From contig CM057142.1 of assembly GCA_029964075.1 (NCBI GenBank), forward strand, positions 201,770 to 265,769: 64,000 nucleotides of DNA, given 5' to 3'. Both the position numbers and the translations under genes were made by a program. Each line of letters opens with the position of its first letter. Within the stretch, counting starts at the first letter, position 1. This DNA is from Patiria pectinifera (lineage: Eukaryota; Echinodermata; Asteroidea; Valvatida; Asterinidae). This document shows, one piece after another, positions 21,181 through 32,800 of this stretch. The notes under the pieces were generated by a model that saw only the letters and a list, made by a program, of their open reading frames with translations, was not told where the DNA came from and did no database searches.

Positions 21181-21581
21181 TGAAACGGGAACTTATTAGG
21201 CTCTTGTCCTCCGAATCCGGCTAAACGCAAGAAAAGGGGACAACCACACAGGATTTCCAACTTCTGAAGAAACTCTTTTATTCAGCACAACAACTCTGTG
21301 GTCAACCTGCCACACTACTACCAGTACCACACTGCTGATTCCCAGCATAGAAAAACACACAGTCTGAACAAATGTATACAAATGTATACAAATGTAGCAA
21401 CTTTACCCAACCCTGGAATCTGGCCAAGCCCTACCCGCGGACGTAATTGAACAAAAGAACCCAACCTATATTAAATTTTATAGAGCCTATTTCCGGAGCG
21501 CGCGCTAGCCAGACCCAAAACCAGGTCAGGTGCGCGCCGCCGGAGCCCCCGGAGCACTAGCGCAAGAAAGCAATGACAACA
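21181..21581 (-). mobile_element. Probable solo LTR
   Basis: The block starts tgaaacgggaac and ends gacaaca on the plus strand, so both orientations give TG...CA ends. Read on the minus strand it has a TATA box (CTATAAAATTTAA, 21473-21484) and, about 200 bases on, AATAAAA (near 21280). That is the order of U3, R and U5. No internal retroviral genes adjoin it, and no clear target duplication is visible. Confidence 0.5.
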
Positions 21582-22039
21582 TATTAAAGTGCTGCATTAC
21601 TGCATAGACTGTCATTTACAGTATTTTTGCCATAAGTTCTATGTTTTAACTTCAAATGCTTTCAAATTTGACACAACAGATAAATAGAAAGTTGGCATGA
21701 ATAATACAAGTCATTATTTAATGCTCAACACGGTGCTTAAAGGTTTTTTTTGTAGAATCGATCCTTTCAAACATGAGCACTTTGGATGACATTTCGACGT
21801 GGCGTTAAAAGGATTTATATTAATGTATACGTACCTCTGTCGTCCCTTTACAACACAAATCAATCACAAGTAAATCACAAGTCATTCAGTTTCAAGTAAA
21901 TAAGTGACACTATTTTTTTCTTCATTTCTTTACCCAGAATACATGTTTTTTTTTGGGGGGGGGGGCATAAAACTGGGCTTTCGGAATCCAAATCGAAAAG
22001 GCAACTTGCAGTCTTTAAAAAAAATCGTACGTTAGGAAA

Positions 22040-22378
22040 AAAAAATAAGTAGGTCTCTGGTCAGCGCGCGCGTCGATTTTAATCATGAGTCAATCTTTAT
22101 TTTTCCCCAAAATGTTCCGCGGTAGCTCCAACAGCGCCCTCTATTGCCGCACCTCCTCAATTTTTTTTACCAAAGAGCACAAAGGAATGGGAAATTGCAC
22201 TAAGGCAAATGATCGGGAGCACCAAGGCAAATTATGGAGGACAACAATGTACATGAGGACACCAAGTAGCAAAATAGTACCCAACCTTGTCTGTACAATC
22301 CAAGCTTGAAGAAAAAGAAAAAAGCCGTGTCCCCGCGTCAATTCCGGAACTGTGGTCTGACCAGAGACCGAATATTTT
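22040..22378. mobile_element. MITE with aggtctctggtcag ends
   Basis: About 20 bases around taggtctctggtcag at 22045-22065 are inverted at 22357-22377. The core is non-coding. Confidence 0.55.
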
Positions 22379-23120
22379 TTTTTTGCCTTATATTGTGGAG
22401 TTTCGAACCAAAATGTATTTAAGTGAGACACCGAGTAAGTACTTTTTACACACACAGAATTAGTTGCGGCCCGACAATAATTCACGTTGTTGCTTGTGCG
22501 CTATGGGCACAAAAGCAACCCCCAACTATTTCCAGTAATTGAAAAACGTCAAAAATCGAGAAAAAAAAAGTACCTTTCCGTTTAAATAAAACATTTAAAT
22601 GGCTGAAGAGCACGGGCAGAGAACGTTTAACAGGTTATGATTCAGCAGGGGTGATCGCATGAGTTTCATAGTACGGCAGATAGGTGATGGGTTTATGCCA
22701 TGCCACAGTCGGAGTATGTCTTATGAAAGATGTACACCCAGGCTTAGGCTACTTGGACTACCTAGCTTTCCTAATGCTCGATACCGATTCCGAACGACAT
22801 TCGGTACCAATTCCTAACGCATTCCTAACAGCGTGTTAGGAATTGGTTAGGAATTGGTTAGGATTGGTTAGGAATTGGTTAGGAATTGGTTAGGAATTGG
22901 TTAGGAATTGGTTAGGAATTGGTTAGGAATTGGTTAGGAATTGGTTAGGATTGGTTAGGAATTGGTTAGGAATTGGTTAGGAATACAAGTGGGTGTTAGG
23001 AAAGTGAGGCTGCGTCCGAATGTTTCGGCTGTGGCCGCTGGCTGCGTCTGCGGCTGTGGACGCGGCTAAACATGACTTGTTTCTGACGTCACAGCCGTGA
23101 CCTGAAACATTTTTACGGTC

Positions 23121-23400
23121 CATTACTGGACCAAGCCCAGTCTAATGTGGCTTTCGCGAACCCGTGAATCCCGGGTTCGTATTCATGAGCCCCCTACTAA
23201 GATAATGGCTATTTAATCAGTTGATGACCATAAAATATGTTCTTGATAAGCACTCAGGCTATCCCCAATGTATATGCGTCTGTTGTTTAGAACCAGCCTG
23301 CCTCCCATCAGATTTGAGTGATGAGTGATGCACCAGTTAAGTGCTGGAAAGCTACCAACAGCTAAGAAAGCCACTTTAGACTGGGCTTGGTCCAGTAATG
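23121..23400. mobile_element. Nested 280-bp MITE inside the foldback element
   Basis: The ends cattactggaccaagcccag (34 bases in all, one or two mismatches) are inverted at 23367-23400. The core is non-coding. Confidence 0.8.
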
Positions 23401-23439
23401 CATGCTAGCGCAGATCATTCGGACGCGGCCGCGCCGCGC

Positions 23440-24085
23440 CCTCAATCGTTCCTTTTAAAAGCAGTTTGTAGCCAGGCCAGCCAAGTCCTGACTTCCGTGC
23501 TGTATGCCTGTGAAACTTGGACAACCTACAGCCGCCACATCAGAAAGCTGAACCACTTCCACCTTTCCAGCATGCGTAAGATCTTGCGCATCAGATGGCA
23601 AGACAAAGGTCCCAGACACGGAAGTCCTCAAGCGAGCGGAATTGCCTGTAGGTGCTTTGATCATGAGAGCTCAACTTCGCTGGTCAGGTCATGTAGTACG
23701 GATGCCTGATGATCGACTCCCCAAAAAGATCTTCTACGGTGAACTAACAACAGGCAAAAGATCGGCTGGTGGTCAATTAAAAAAATACAGGGATTGCCTT
23801 AAAGCAACCATGAAGCAATGCAACTTCAATGTGAGTAGCTGGGAAGAACATGCCCATGATCGAACGGCATGGAGAAGATTATCACACGAAGGTGCATCAA
23901 GCTTCGAAGCCCGTCGCATCAGGGAGGCTGAGCTGAAACGACAGCAACGAAAACTAGAATCTCGTCAGCTAGATGCTTCCCTACGTGTCCACCCCCACCC
24001 CCAACATATGTGTCCAGTGTAGGACCGTAGCTTCCTGGCTAGAATTGGACTTATTAGCCATCTGCGAACACACAACACCAATATG
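23440..24085 (+). pseudogene. C-terminal fragment of a non-LTR retrotransposon reverse transcriptase ORF
   Basis: Translated pieces read LYACETWTTYSRHIRKLNHF and MRKILRIRWQDK, then after a frameshift near 23615 AQLRWSGHVVRMPDDRLPKK and WEEHAHDRTAWRRLSHEGA. This is the region after the polymerase domain in LINE ORF2 proteins. A terminal zinc-finger-like ARIGLISHLRTH is readable near 24035-24075 in a third frame, with an in-frame stop. Catalytic YxDD and endonuclease regions are absent, so it is dead. Confidence 0.75.
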
Positions 24086-24656
24086 GAAATGTTGGCTGTC
24101 ATCTTTGAATTTCGAAGGACGAACTATATATACACCGCAGCATTACTTTCATTTCCCTACAAAAACATCGCTCTTTCCTATCCAGTCTCAACATCTCTGC
24201 ATATTAGTAAACCAAAATTACATCCAACAATAACCCACCGGATAAAAATGAATCCTAATGTATTTTGGAAGTGTGAACATTTAGTTAAAATTGACGATAG
24301 AAAAATACGTTCTCACCTGAATCATGGAGCTATGCCGGACTCATGGAGGCCGCCATCTTTTACTCGGGTTAAAAGTCACATTTGCTGAAATCCGATATCA
24401 CTTTCCTAACACCCACTTGTAATTCCTAACCAATTCCTAACCAATTCCTAACCAATTCCTAACCAATTCCTAACCAATTCCTAACCAATCCTAACCAATT
24501 CCTTACCAATTCCTAACACGCAGTTAGGAATGCGTTAGGAATTGGTACCGAATGTCGTTCGGAATCGGTATCAAGCGTTAGGAAAGCTAGGTACGTAGTC
24601 CAAGTAGCCTAAGCCTATAGGGCCATCGCATATTTTGCCCTTTGAGAAAGATGTAC

Positions 24657-25183
24657 TAAGTAGAATAACAAGCAATGGCAGCTAAACGTTTGAAAATTGC
24701 TTGTCATTCTATATATCTATATTTTTTTTACTCCGACTTTGTGCCAAATGCCATGCTTGAATCCTCAAAGACACAATCCCCAAATATTTCCCCTATATGC
24801 CCCACTTTCATGAAGACTTGGAGCGGAATGAGAAGTCGGAGAGATAGTAGTGTTTGGCCTATTAATTTTTTTCTTTTTGTCAAGGAGGAAATTTGAATAA
24901 AATCAAAGTTGGACTAGAAGTTGTTTCCATGCGAAATACGCTTGCCTGTTTGTGTACTTGTTATATACAGTTCTTTTATTGAGGTTGCGCATTCAGCAAT
25001 GTATTTTTGATAGCATATTGACAGAAGATGGGAATTCGACATAATTCTAGATCTTCCCGTGGTCCTTATTAACAAATTCGATTGTTTTTTTTCCTGACAA
25101 AATGTCACTTCTGTAATCAAGTTGTCTAGAAAGAAAATGCCGTCTGCACTTTTCTGGGGGAAAAAAACTTGAGAATTTTGCTT
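24657..25183. other. Unique AT-rich sequence
   Basis: I see no exon, RNA gene or repeat here. Confidence 0.5.
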
Positions 25184-25833
25184 TACAGGGTGGCCCCGAA
25201 AAAACCGGAACGGCGTACGTACTTTTACTTCCGCTACCCTGAGACTCAAACAACCAATACCAATGCATGGGGAATTCTGTTAAAAGAAAAATGATACCAA
25301 GGCAGCCCGATTCGGTCCAGTACTAGTAGTTTTTGTTTAAGCCTATTTTGTGAAACAGGGTCAGGAGTCATTTTGACCGATGAATTAGTAAACCGCGCCT
25401 ATCCTAATTCAGTGGATAGAGCGGTGATTGTTATGTAATAATACCCACATGAAAGATGTGTGCTTCACAATTTAGGCTCTGCAGCAAAAACTGTAACTGG
25501 GCCGAATCGGGAGATCTTGGTAGTATTTCTTCTAAAATAGTCTCCATCTCACTGTAAAAAAAAGTTGGGCAAAATGGGTTGAATTCGACCAATGCTGGTC
25601 GAATTATCAACTGCCTACACTAGGGCAAATTCGTCCCAATAGTTGACAGATTTTACCCAATTCAACCAAATATGAGGTAATTTCATACCAATGCTGGGTA
25701 AATTACACTGCATTTATGGAATTCGCACAGTGTATCGGTTCACGTGGTTTGATTCTAATATAGGTACATGTAAGGCCCCCTAGTGGAAGTATGCCGGTCG
25801 GTTTTTTGTTTTTTTTGGTGGGGGCACCCTGTA
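25184..25833. mobile_element. TACAGGGTG-ended element
   Basis: The end tacagggtggccccgaaaaa is inverted at 25797-25833 (caccctgta). The core at about 25549-25736 looks like a second, cactgtaaaaa-ended MITE with aattcgacc and gggtaaatt repeats. Confidence 0.65.
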
Positions 25834-26111
25834 TAAAAGTGCGATTTTTTTTAATGCAAAACTCAGAAGGGATGAATATATTATTGCAAATATTGTTGGC
25901 AACGAAAATCCAAGAAAAAAGGAAGAAACTTTTGTTCTTTAATTTTCAGGAATACTGTTATTATAGAAAATAAACTGAACCTGAGTATTTTTGACTCGTT
26001 TCCCAAAAACATACGTCTCGTATTCAGCTCTGAATGGAAATAAAAAGGGATTTATATTTTGAATGTTTGTTTTTGGATTGAGGGTAAGGTATAAAAAAAA
26101 ATTGCTATATT

Positions 26112-26125
26112 AAAAAAAAAAAAAA
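26112..26125 (-). terminator. RNA polymerase III terminator of tRNA-Ser
   Basis: An uninterrupted run of 14 T on the minus strand starts six bases past the tRNA 3' end. Confidence 0.75.
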
Positions 26126-26130
26126 TGTGG

Positions 26131-26212
26131 CGACGAGGATGGGATTCGAACCCACGCGTGCAGAGCACAATGGATTAGCAGTCCATCGCCTTAACCACTC
26201 GGCCACCTCGTC
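26131..26212 (-). tRNA. tRNA-Ser (anticodon GCU)
   Basis: It is 82 bases long. Acceptor GACGAGG pairs fully with CCTCGTC, with discriminator G. The D-loop is GGCCGAGTGGTTAAGGC, and the anticodon arm is ATGGA-CTGCTAA-TCCAT with GCT in place. A long variable arm of serine type (TGTGCTCTGCACG) and the T-arm TGGGTTCGAATCCCA are present. A T-run terminator follows. All features of a functional gene are present, and no SINE body is attached. Confidence 0.96.
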
Positions 26213-26557
26213 AGATACCTGCTAAAGACAACTATCATTTATAAAGTATTTGTTTGGTACGTAGTCAGGTTCCGCGCGCGCCATTCTGTGTGGAATACAT
26301 AGAGTTTATGTTGTAGAGAAAACGGGTACAAGACTTATCAGAACGCATGCCGAAATGAAAAGGCAGCAGCCGGTCGAGTACTCGCCCACGAATTGGATCA
26401 TGTTCCGAGACGTCGAGTTGTGTATGCGTATCAAAGTGTAACAACGTTACCAAACTATTTGCTTCAGGGGTAGTTCATGCGCCTGCGCGCACCTGCATGC
26501 GCAAGTGCTGGCGGATGTACGCGTGTAAACACATTAAACACCGTATACACAATTGAC

Positions 26558-26857
26558 CAGGGTGACCGTATTAGCCGATTTTCGGCTAACTTTGGCAAAT
26601 TTTTTGGTTGGAAAAACGAGTTTGACAGACAATTTGACAGAATGGATTTTTTTTGGGCAGATTTGAAAAAAATGGTACATTTGTTTAAAAAAAGTTTCAT
26701 TCTTTTTTTCAAATAAACCCTTACATAACGGGACAGGTTGGCTGGTTTAGGACTTTGTCGTGACCATAGGCGCTATAATTTGGCAGATTTTTGATAAGGC
26801 TGACAGATTTTTGAAGTGCATTTAGCAGAATCTGGCCGTAACCTTACGGTGACCCTG
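26558..26857. mobile_element. CAGGGTGACCGTA-ended MITE
   Basis: Inverted ends cagggtgaccgta and cggtgaccctg bound 300 bp. Inside, ggcagatttttg-like units recur. Confidence 0.6.
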
Positions 26858-27216
26858 TAAGTGACTGGCAATGTGACGGCGCGTGGACTGGCATGACTGC
26901 ACTGGCTGGTGGTGGTCGGAGACACCGTACTGACAAGTGACAATGACTGAGGTTTGTCCTGAATGTAGGTTAGAATCATGGTTAACGTGTTTTCTTCTTC
27001 CATGGTCCAACCTGGGCTAGGCCATGATGTAGGCCTACATGTAGGCCGCTACCATATTCATGATATTACCACATTACACTTAACTTAGTTTACATTAGAA
27101 AATGTGAGGGCGCTGTTCATTTGGCGATCCTTTTTCCATAGACAGAAAATAAAACCTAGACACGACATTAACTGCTTTTAATAAACGCAGTTAATGACAT
27201 AAAAGTTTCATGGGAG

Positions 27217-27870
27217 CAACTATAGAATGCAGGGCCAGGCCGAAGCAAGGTTTTTTTATTTTGCTTGGAGGCGTGGATGGATAGGAGTAATAGATATGCA
27301 AACCTGCAAAAAGTGCTAAGTACAGCGAATGCACTTGTCTTCTAAGCTTCTCATGAAGGATCGGAAGGGAGGGCGTGCTTGTAAATGTGTTGGGGGCACG
27401 GTACGGATCGGAGTCGCGGAGTGGCGGAGGGGCGGAGTCGTGGAGTCGCAGAGTCGCGGAGACGCGGGGCACTGGAGTGGCGGAGGCGCGGAGTCGCGGA
27501 GTCGCAGAGACTCGCGCCGATAGAGGGCGCAATTCTCGGCGGAATTTTTATGAGAACGAATCATCCATATCCATTTTAAATGGGCTCGCAAATTAGGAAG
27601 GGAGGAGGACAACGGGGCACTGTCTGGAGTGGCGGAGGCGCGGAGTCGTGGAGTCGCAGAGTCACGGAGACGCGGGACACTGGAGTGGCGGATGCGCGGA
27701 GTTGCAGAGACGCGCACCGATAGAGGGCGCAATTCTCGGAGATATCGACTGCGGCTCCACGTCCACGACTCCACGATCGATTTTCGGAGGTAGGCACTGC
27801 GGCTCCACGACTCCACGCAGCCGTACGGAGGCGCGGATGTAGAGTAAAGTGGCCCTGCATTCTATAGTTG
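27217..27870. mobile_element. MITE with GC-rich minisatellite core
   Basis: The ends caactatagaatgcagggcc are inverted at 27851-27870. The core holds two blocks (about 27400-27540 and 27614-27750) of short units such as ggagtcgcggagtcgcaga, each ended by ccgatagagggcgcaattct. The long minus-strand open frames here (Arg-Leu-Ser-Ala-Thr-Pro repeats) come from the minisatellite and are not genes. Confidence 0.8.
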
Positions 27871-28389
27871 TACCGTTTTATGTTGTAAATTCTGTGACTC
27901 ACTGTGAGCAAAACGGGCTGCGTAAACGCGGCCTTGGGTGATGCGCGAATTATCATGTGGCTTCGATTTACGCGCATACTTTATACGTATCCCATGAATG
28001 TTCAGGCCAGCGCCAATGCACTTGTGCACCACTTAGTTTTTTGTTTCCCGCATGCGTATGGGACCAAATGATTCCAAGGAGTTACCCAGCCCCGAGTTTT
28101 ATCATTGGGTTGTCTATAAGGGCTGGAGCTAGTTTTTCTCGTAAACGATAGTATAGGCAAACATTTTTGGAAAATGTTGAATTTTGTCCCCGTTACACAC
28201 TAATTGCAACTGCAACTCACCCCAAACTTGCCTGGAATAACCATTACACAGGTCCTTGAAGTAAAAAACGATCCACGATGAAGATTCAGCCTACAATTGC
28301 AGTGAAAACAGGAGGAATAACTGCTAACCTGACAACCTTACGGGCATGGCCAGGATCGTAATTGGTTTGTGCACAAAAAAAATTTGTGT

Positions 28390-28620
28390 ACAATGAATGG
28401 CGGTCGGTTACCGGTACCAGGCTGTCAACTAGTCGTTTTTGCCGGCTGGCGATTGGCTGTTGGCGCATGACGTCGCGCGGAAGCGTAACACCCGATGACT
28501 GTTTCATGCACTCATATGAAGTTTACCACTCGCATCACAGCTGCGGTACTGGAACCGCAACCGATAGTGCCGCCTGGGTCCGGTCAATGTCAAAATAATC
28601 CCGGCACGAACTGGTTAAAC
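28390..28620. mobile_element. Dispersed repeat, inverted relative of 10325-10610
   Basis: The right end ctgggtccggtcaatgtcaa continues to cccggcacgaactggttaa and mirrors the start of the 10-kb copy. The left boundary is not resolved. Confidence 0.45.
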
Positions 28621-29834
28621 ATAGTGTTTAATAAATAAATGAAAAAAAAAATACAATATCCGGACACTGTTTTGAAACAGCCTGGATGAGGTGATATAGT
28701 TCGAAAAGGCCACTGGTACTTTTACCAGGGCAGGGAGAGGTTACATTGAAGACAGAACATCATAAAGTCAGAAATTGTGCAGTAAATCTTGCAGCAAGTG
28801 ATTAAATCTCAATAACAACATTAGCCTTTTGACCCAATCTCCAGAGTGGTTTTTCCGGGCCAGCCTCCGCTGTCTAGCCCTCAAATCCCCATTGGGCCTC
28901 TCAGCCAAAGTACATGCACATTAACGGTCTCAACAAACTCCTCAACTAGATTGCATTGGCCGATGCACTGGAAGCATTTTGAGTCGTTCGGAAGAATGAT
29001 TTTTTTTTTAAGGCAATCATGGAATAGATTGTTGTGGCTTTAGGGCGGAAACAAACAAGGCTTTGAAACAAACAAGGCTTTGGCTCATCGGGCACTAGGC
29101 GGATCAGCAATGAGTATAGAGACTCGTGATTTGTGATTGTTGCCATGGCACTTGGAGAGATTTCGAAGACTGTAAAAAATAGAATGTAATGGTTGCAAGG
29201 AATACGCTGGAATACCTGTTTTAAGCTGGACATTATTATTTGAAATGTTATGGTTTTGTTCACTGTAGGACTGATTCCTTAAAAAAAATGAAATTCTAAA
29301 TTTGCCGTAATAATTGTCACACAGAACAAATAATAAAAATTGTGGTCAAGTTCCTTACATTGATTGGGCTGTTCTCCATAAAAATCCACTTTTCTCCATG
29401 TCAAAAGTGTAATACCATGAATACTGCCCTCTTGCATCATATCAGTTCTCAGTTCTGCACCGTTCCCGTATGATACAACGTAATTCGGACCTTTGAGTAA
29501 CTGCCATGCTGTGCGTGGATTTTGTTGGTGTTGCATACACGTGTACGTTAAATATATATTTCAAGTGTAAAATATGTCATTAAAAAAATAATTACATGTA
29601 CATGTACTTATTTTAAATGTACCATATCGTCGCGGAGCTGACATACCGACGAATAAGCGAAAACATTGTTTCAAGTAATTTGCATTTGAAGTTGGACATA
29701 TTTCTGGGTGCGGTATTTTACCCTTAATTAATGTTTCGATAATAACCCTTGTGTATATTCGGATAAGTGTATATATTCGGAATAAAATAGGAAACGTGGT
29801 ATCCATCAAGTCACTTATTTAAGTGTGCGTTTAT
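28621..29834. other. Unique sequence, nothing recognised
   Basis: It is AT-rich with no coherent exon or tRNA. Confidence 0.45.
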
Positions 29835-32800
29835 GAGAAGACCATGCAAAATCTTGAAAAATCGACAAGGTGGGGGGTCGGCGAATTAAGTTCAAATCTT
29901 GACCATTTGATCCCCACCTGAGACGATACCACTCGGTGGAGTAGCTCGATAAATAATCACACGGTGGCCGAGTACGGGGCACCGACAATTTTGAGCAAAA
30001 AAAGTGACTTCCGGGGTAGTAAATTTGTGTTGTTTCTGGTGTAAAGTTATAGCCTCGTGTATTCCCTCAAACTAAATCGTTTACTGTCGACTTACATATC
30101 AAAAGAAAGGATTTAATCTCCTCTAAACGATGAAATATAAATCTTTGATATGCAAGCATTCACTGCGGAGATATAGGCGTAAGAAAAACACGTATCAGCT
30201 CTATTACGAAATGAAGTCATTTACGCGGTAAACCATAACTTAATTAATGCAGGGCTGAGAGTCAACAAACTTGGAGGAAATATAGTTCAGATATCCGACT
30301 ACAATAATAAAAAATAAAAAAACTGTCAGCTCTTCCTGTTTTTGTTTGCTCACGGTCAACAAAGTTGAAAAATTCCTATTTTTCAAGACCAAACCTACAT
30401 AGCCCCCTAGACAGTTCCGAGTGCAATTGGTTGCCTTTAATTGACATTTTGCTGGAATTGTTGTAAGAGCGTAACAAAATCTACATTTTGCAGACTTCAC
30501 CTATTGGGTGGGTGGGTGAGTGGGCTACCTTTGGTGGTGCCCACTGATCCGGTAGGAGGGGAACGTCCTGAGGCCTGTTGCCGCCCACCCAGTTAGCGCA
30601 CGGTATCGAAAGAGGGCGCCCTCGTATAACATCACCGTCAAAATGGCTGCCAATGCCATGGACACTCTGTCTGTGCGGCAGCAATGTGATTTTAGTAATT
30701 TTGAGTATTGCAAAGCCATCAAATGTGGTGTAAATCCCTCTTATCCGCGCGAACTAAATACAGTGCAACTTAATCGATGCACAAAAAACATACGGAGCCA
30801 TTTGCAGAAGTGGAAAGTCGCTGCATATGATGTGAATGTCGAGTGCGTGGAAACTGATCATGCTGATCCTCCTGCGATGTGGTTTGTTCGACGTCGATGC
30901 ATACACTGATAAGACAATATGTCCAGCGCATAGATACAAGTTAGGGTTGAGTTGGACACCATCAAGGAAATGTTGTCATCTACTCCATAAAGTGAAAGGC
31001 AAACCCCATTCCGTAGTGGGAATAAAGCAACGTTGGAACAGGTAAGACTAAGATTAAGAAGACAGAAATCAAACAAAACACATTTCTGAAATGAATCAAT
31101 CATGGTCATGGTCCATTTCTGATTTTCTGGGAAGGTCATATCAATTAAATCCCTTATCATGCAGTTGACTTGGGACCAGTGAAATGTATTATTGTATTGT
31201 GTGAAAAAAATTAATACTGGTTGTCACAGCTCTGGACCACACATATGGTTTTCGGCAGTGGACACACATGGTGGATATTTTTTTTTTTATATAAAGAAAG
31301 TTGGAGCTGCACTGAACATGCGCAGTTTGGGGAATAAAACAAATATTTGTTTTGCACTTACATTGTTGTTTTGACTTTTATTCACGAGATGTGACTCATC
31401 AGACCATTTACAAGAAAAATTTCAGATTTGTTTTCCCTTTTATACAAATCCTCCAGCGCCAGCCACATCAGAAAATGAAAAAGTAATAATTGTAAATAAA
31501 AACAGTCAATCTAAAATAATAAAAGAAGATTTTTTTTTTTGGGGGGGGGGAATTTATGACATTGGTTTTGTTCAAGGGAGCTATTGCTCAATATTGTTGG
31601 CTACATACGCCCCGCTTTATATCTTTTACGTTTAAAAAATGTTAAGTCTGCTGCGGCCTTAACACTTTGTTAATTCTCACTGTTCATATGACTTTCAGGT
31701 ATCTGTAGAGGTTGTCTATCTAAGCACAAACAAGCAGTTACGCACCAGACAGTGGAACAATTACCACCTAGCGATGTGCTATCTAAGGAACAAGAAGAGC
31801 AGCAGTGTACAATCAGTGATTTCACATCACCGGCTGGTGTACCATCTCTCCAACCCACCGATACAGAGTGCACTTCAGTTCATGAGGTAATGAGAGTGAA
31901 CTAAGAATGGACCTTGACATATTGCATCTCATTTATCACAGATGAATTGTAAGTACTCTTCTTTGAGTACATAAATTTGTATTTCAACCCTGCTATATGT
32001 AGCACGCATCTCACTGTTTTTATTTTCCTCATGATTATTTCTAGCATACATTTGAGTCCTCATCTACTGATGGAGATATTACACAGGATGTAGGTGCACT
32101 TGACTCTTCTTGGGCTCCAACCCCCGACCAAAGAATGTGGAGCTGCAATCCCTGAACACTTTCCTCACTCAGGGTGGAATGTCTGTTGTTGATGGGCAGC
32201 TTCGTCTGTCATTAGAAGAAGCATCTGATAGCACCATCCGTTATTATAGAAGGAAGGCAAAGGAAGCCTTTGGTTTAGTTCTTCATTGTTTAGCACCAGG
32301 TCAAGAAGATGGGCTCATGAAGAATTGAAGATTACCATCGGTGAAACAACTGCTGAATCATCACAAAGTAGTCAAGATTTTGATAGTAGTACCCGTTTTC
32401 ATTTTTTTTTATTGCATCCTTTTTTACCAACATTTTTGCATTAGTGGTTCCAGGTTCTCTTCCTTTACGTATTTTGTGTTTAAACAAAGGGTTATCATGG
32501 CTTGTTATTGGAAGACAGTGACTGTTCTTGTTTTTTAATGTTAATTTAAGAAGGAAAACGATTTTCTTGATTTATGATCAATTGTTTTTTCGAGTTTGAT
32601 CGTTAGGTTGTTCCATGTGTTATTCTATTTTGATACTGTGTTGGTTCAGTTTTCTTCTTTCAACTTCCATTTAAGTTTAAAGTTCAATTTAGTTTTGTAC
32701 AGTTGACTCTCGTTATAGCAAGGTCGGTGAGACCGCCCAAACTACCTCTTTAAACAGAAATGTTGCTTTAAAAGGACAGCGAAACAAAAAGACACAGAGA

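Larger units (their letters stand above)
22740..24616. mobile_element. Foldback element with tandem-repeat arms and captured LINE fragment
   Basis: The ends aggcttaggctacttggact are inverted. Each arm continues through a matched unique part (attccgaacgacattcggta) into an array of an 11-base unit ggttaggaatt (22833-22983) or its complement (24420-24510), ending at a shared gtgggtgttaggaaag. The left array is longer (roughly 14 against 8 units). The layout resembles Foldback/TU elements, known from flies and sea urchins. A direct repeat gaaagatgtac flanks the whole at 22725-22735 and 24646-24656. Confidence 0.85.

Noticed and set aside
27316-27977. Arg/Leu/Ser/Pro-rich proteins on the minus strand
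   Set aside because: The open frames come from the GC-rich minisatellite inside a MITE.
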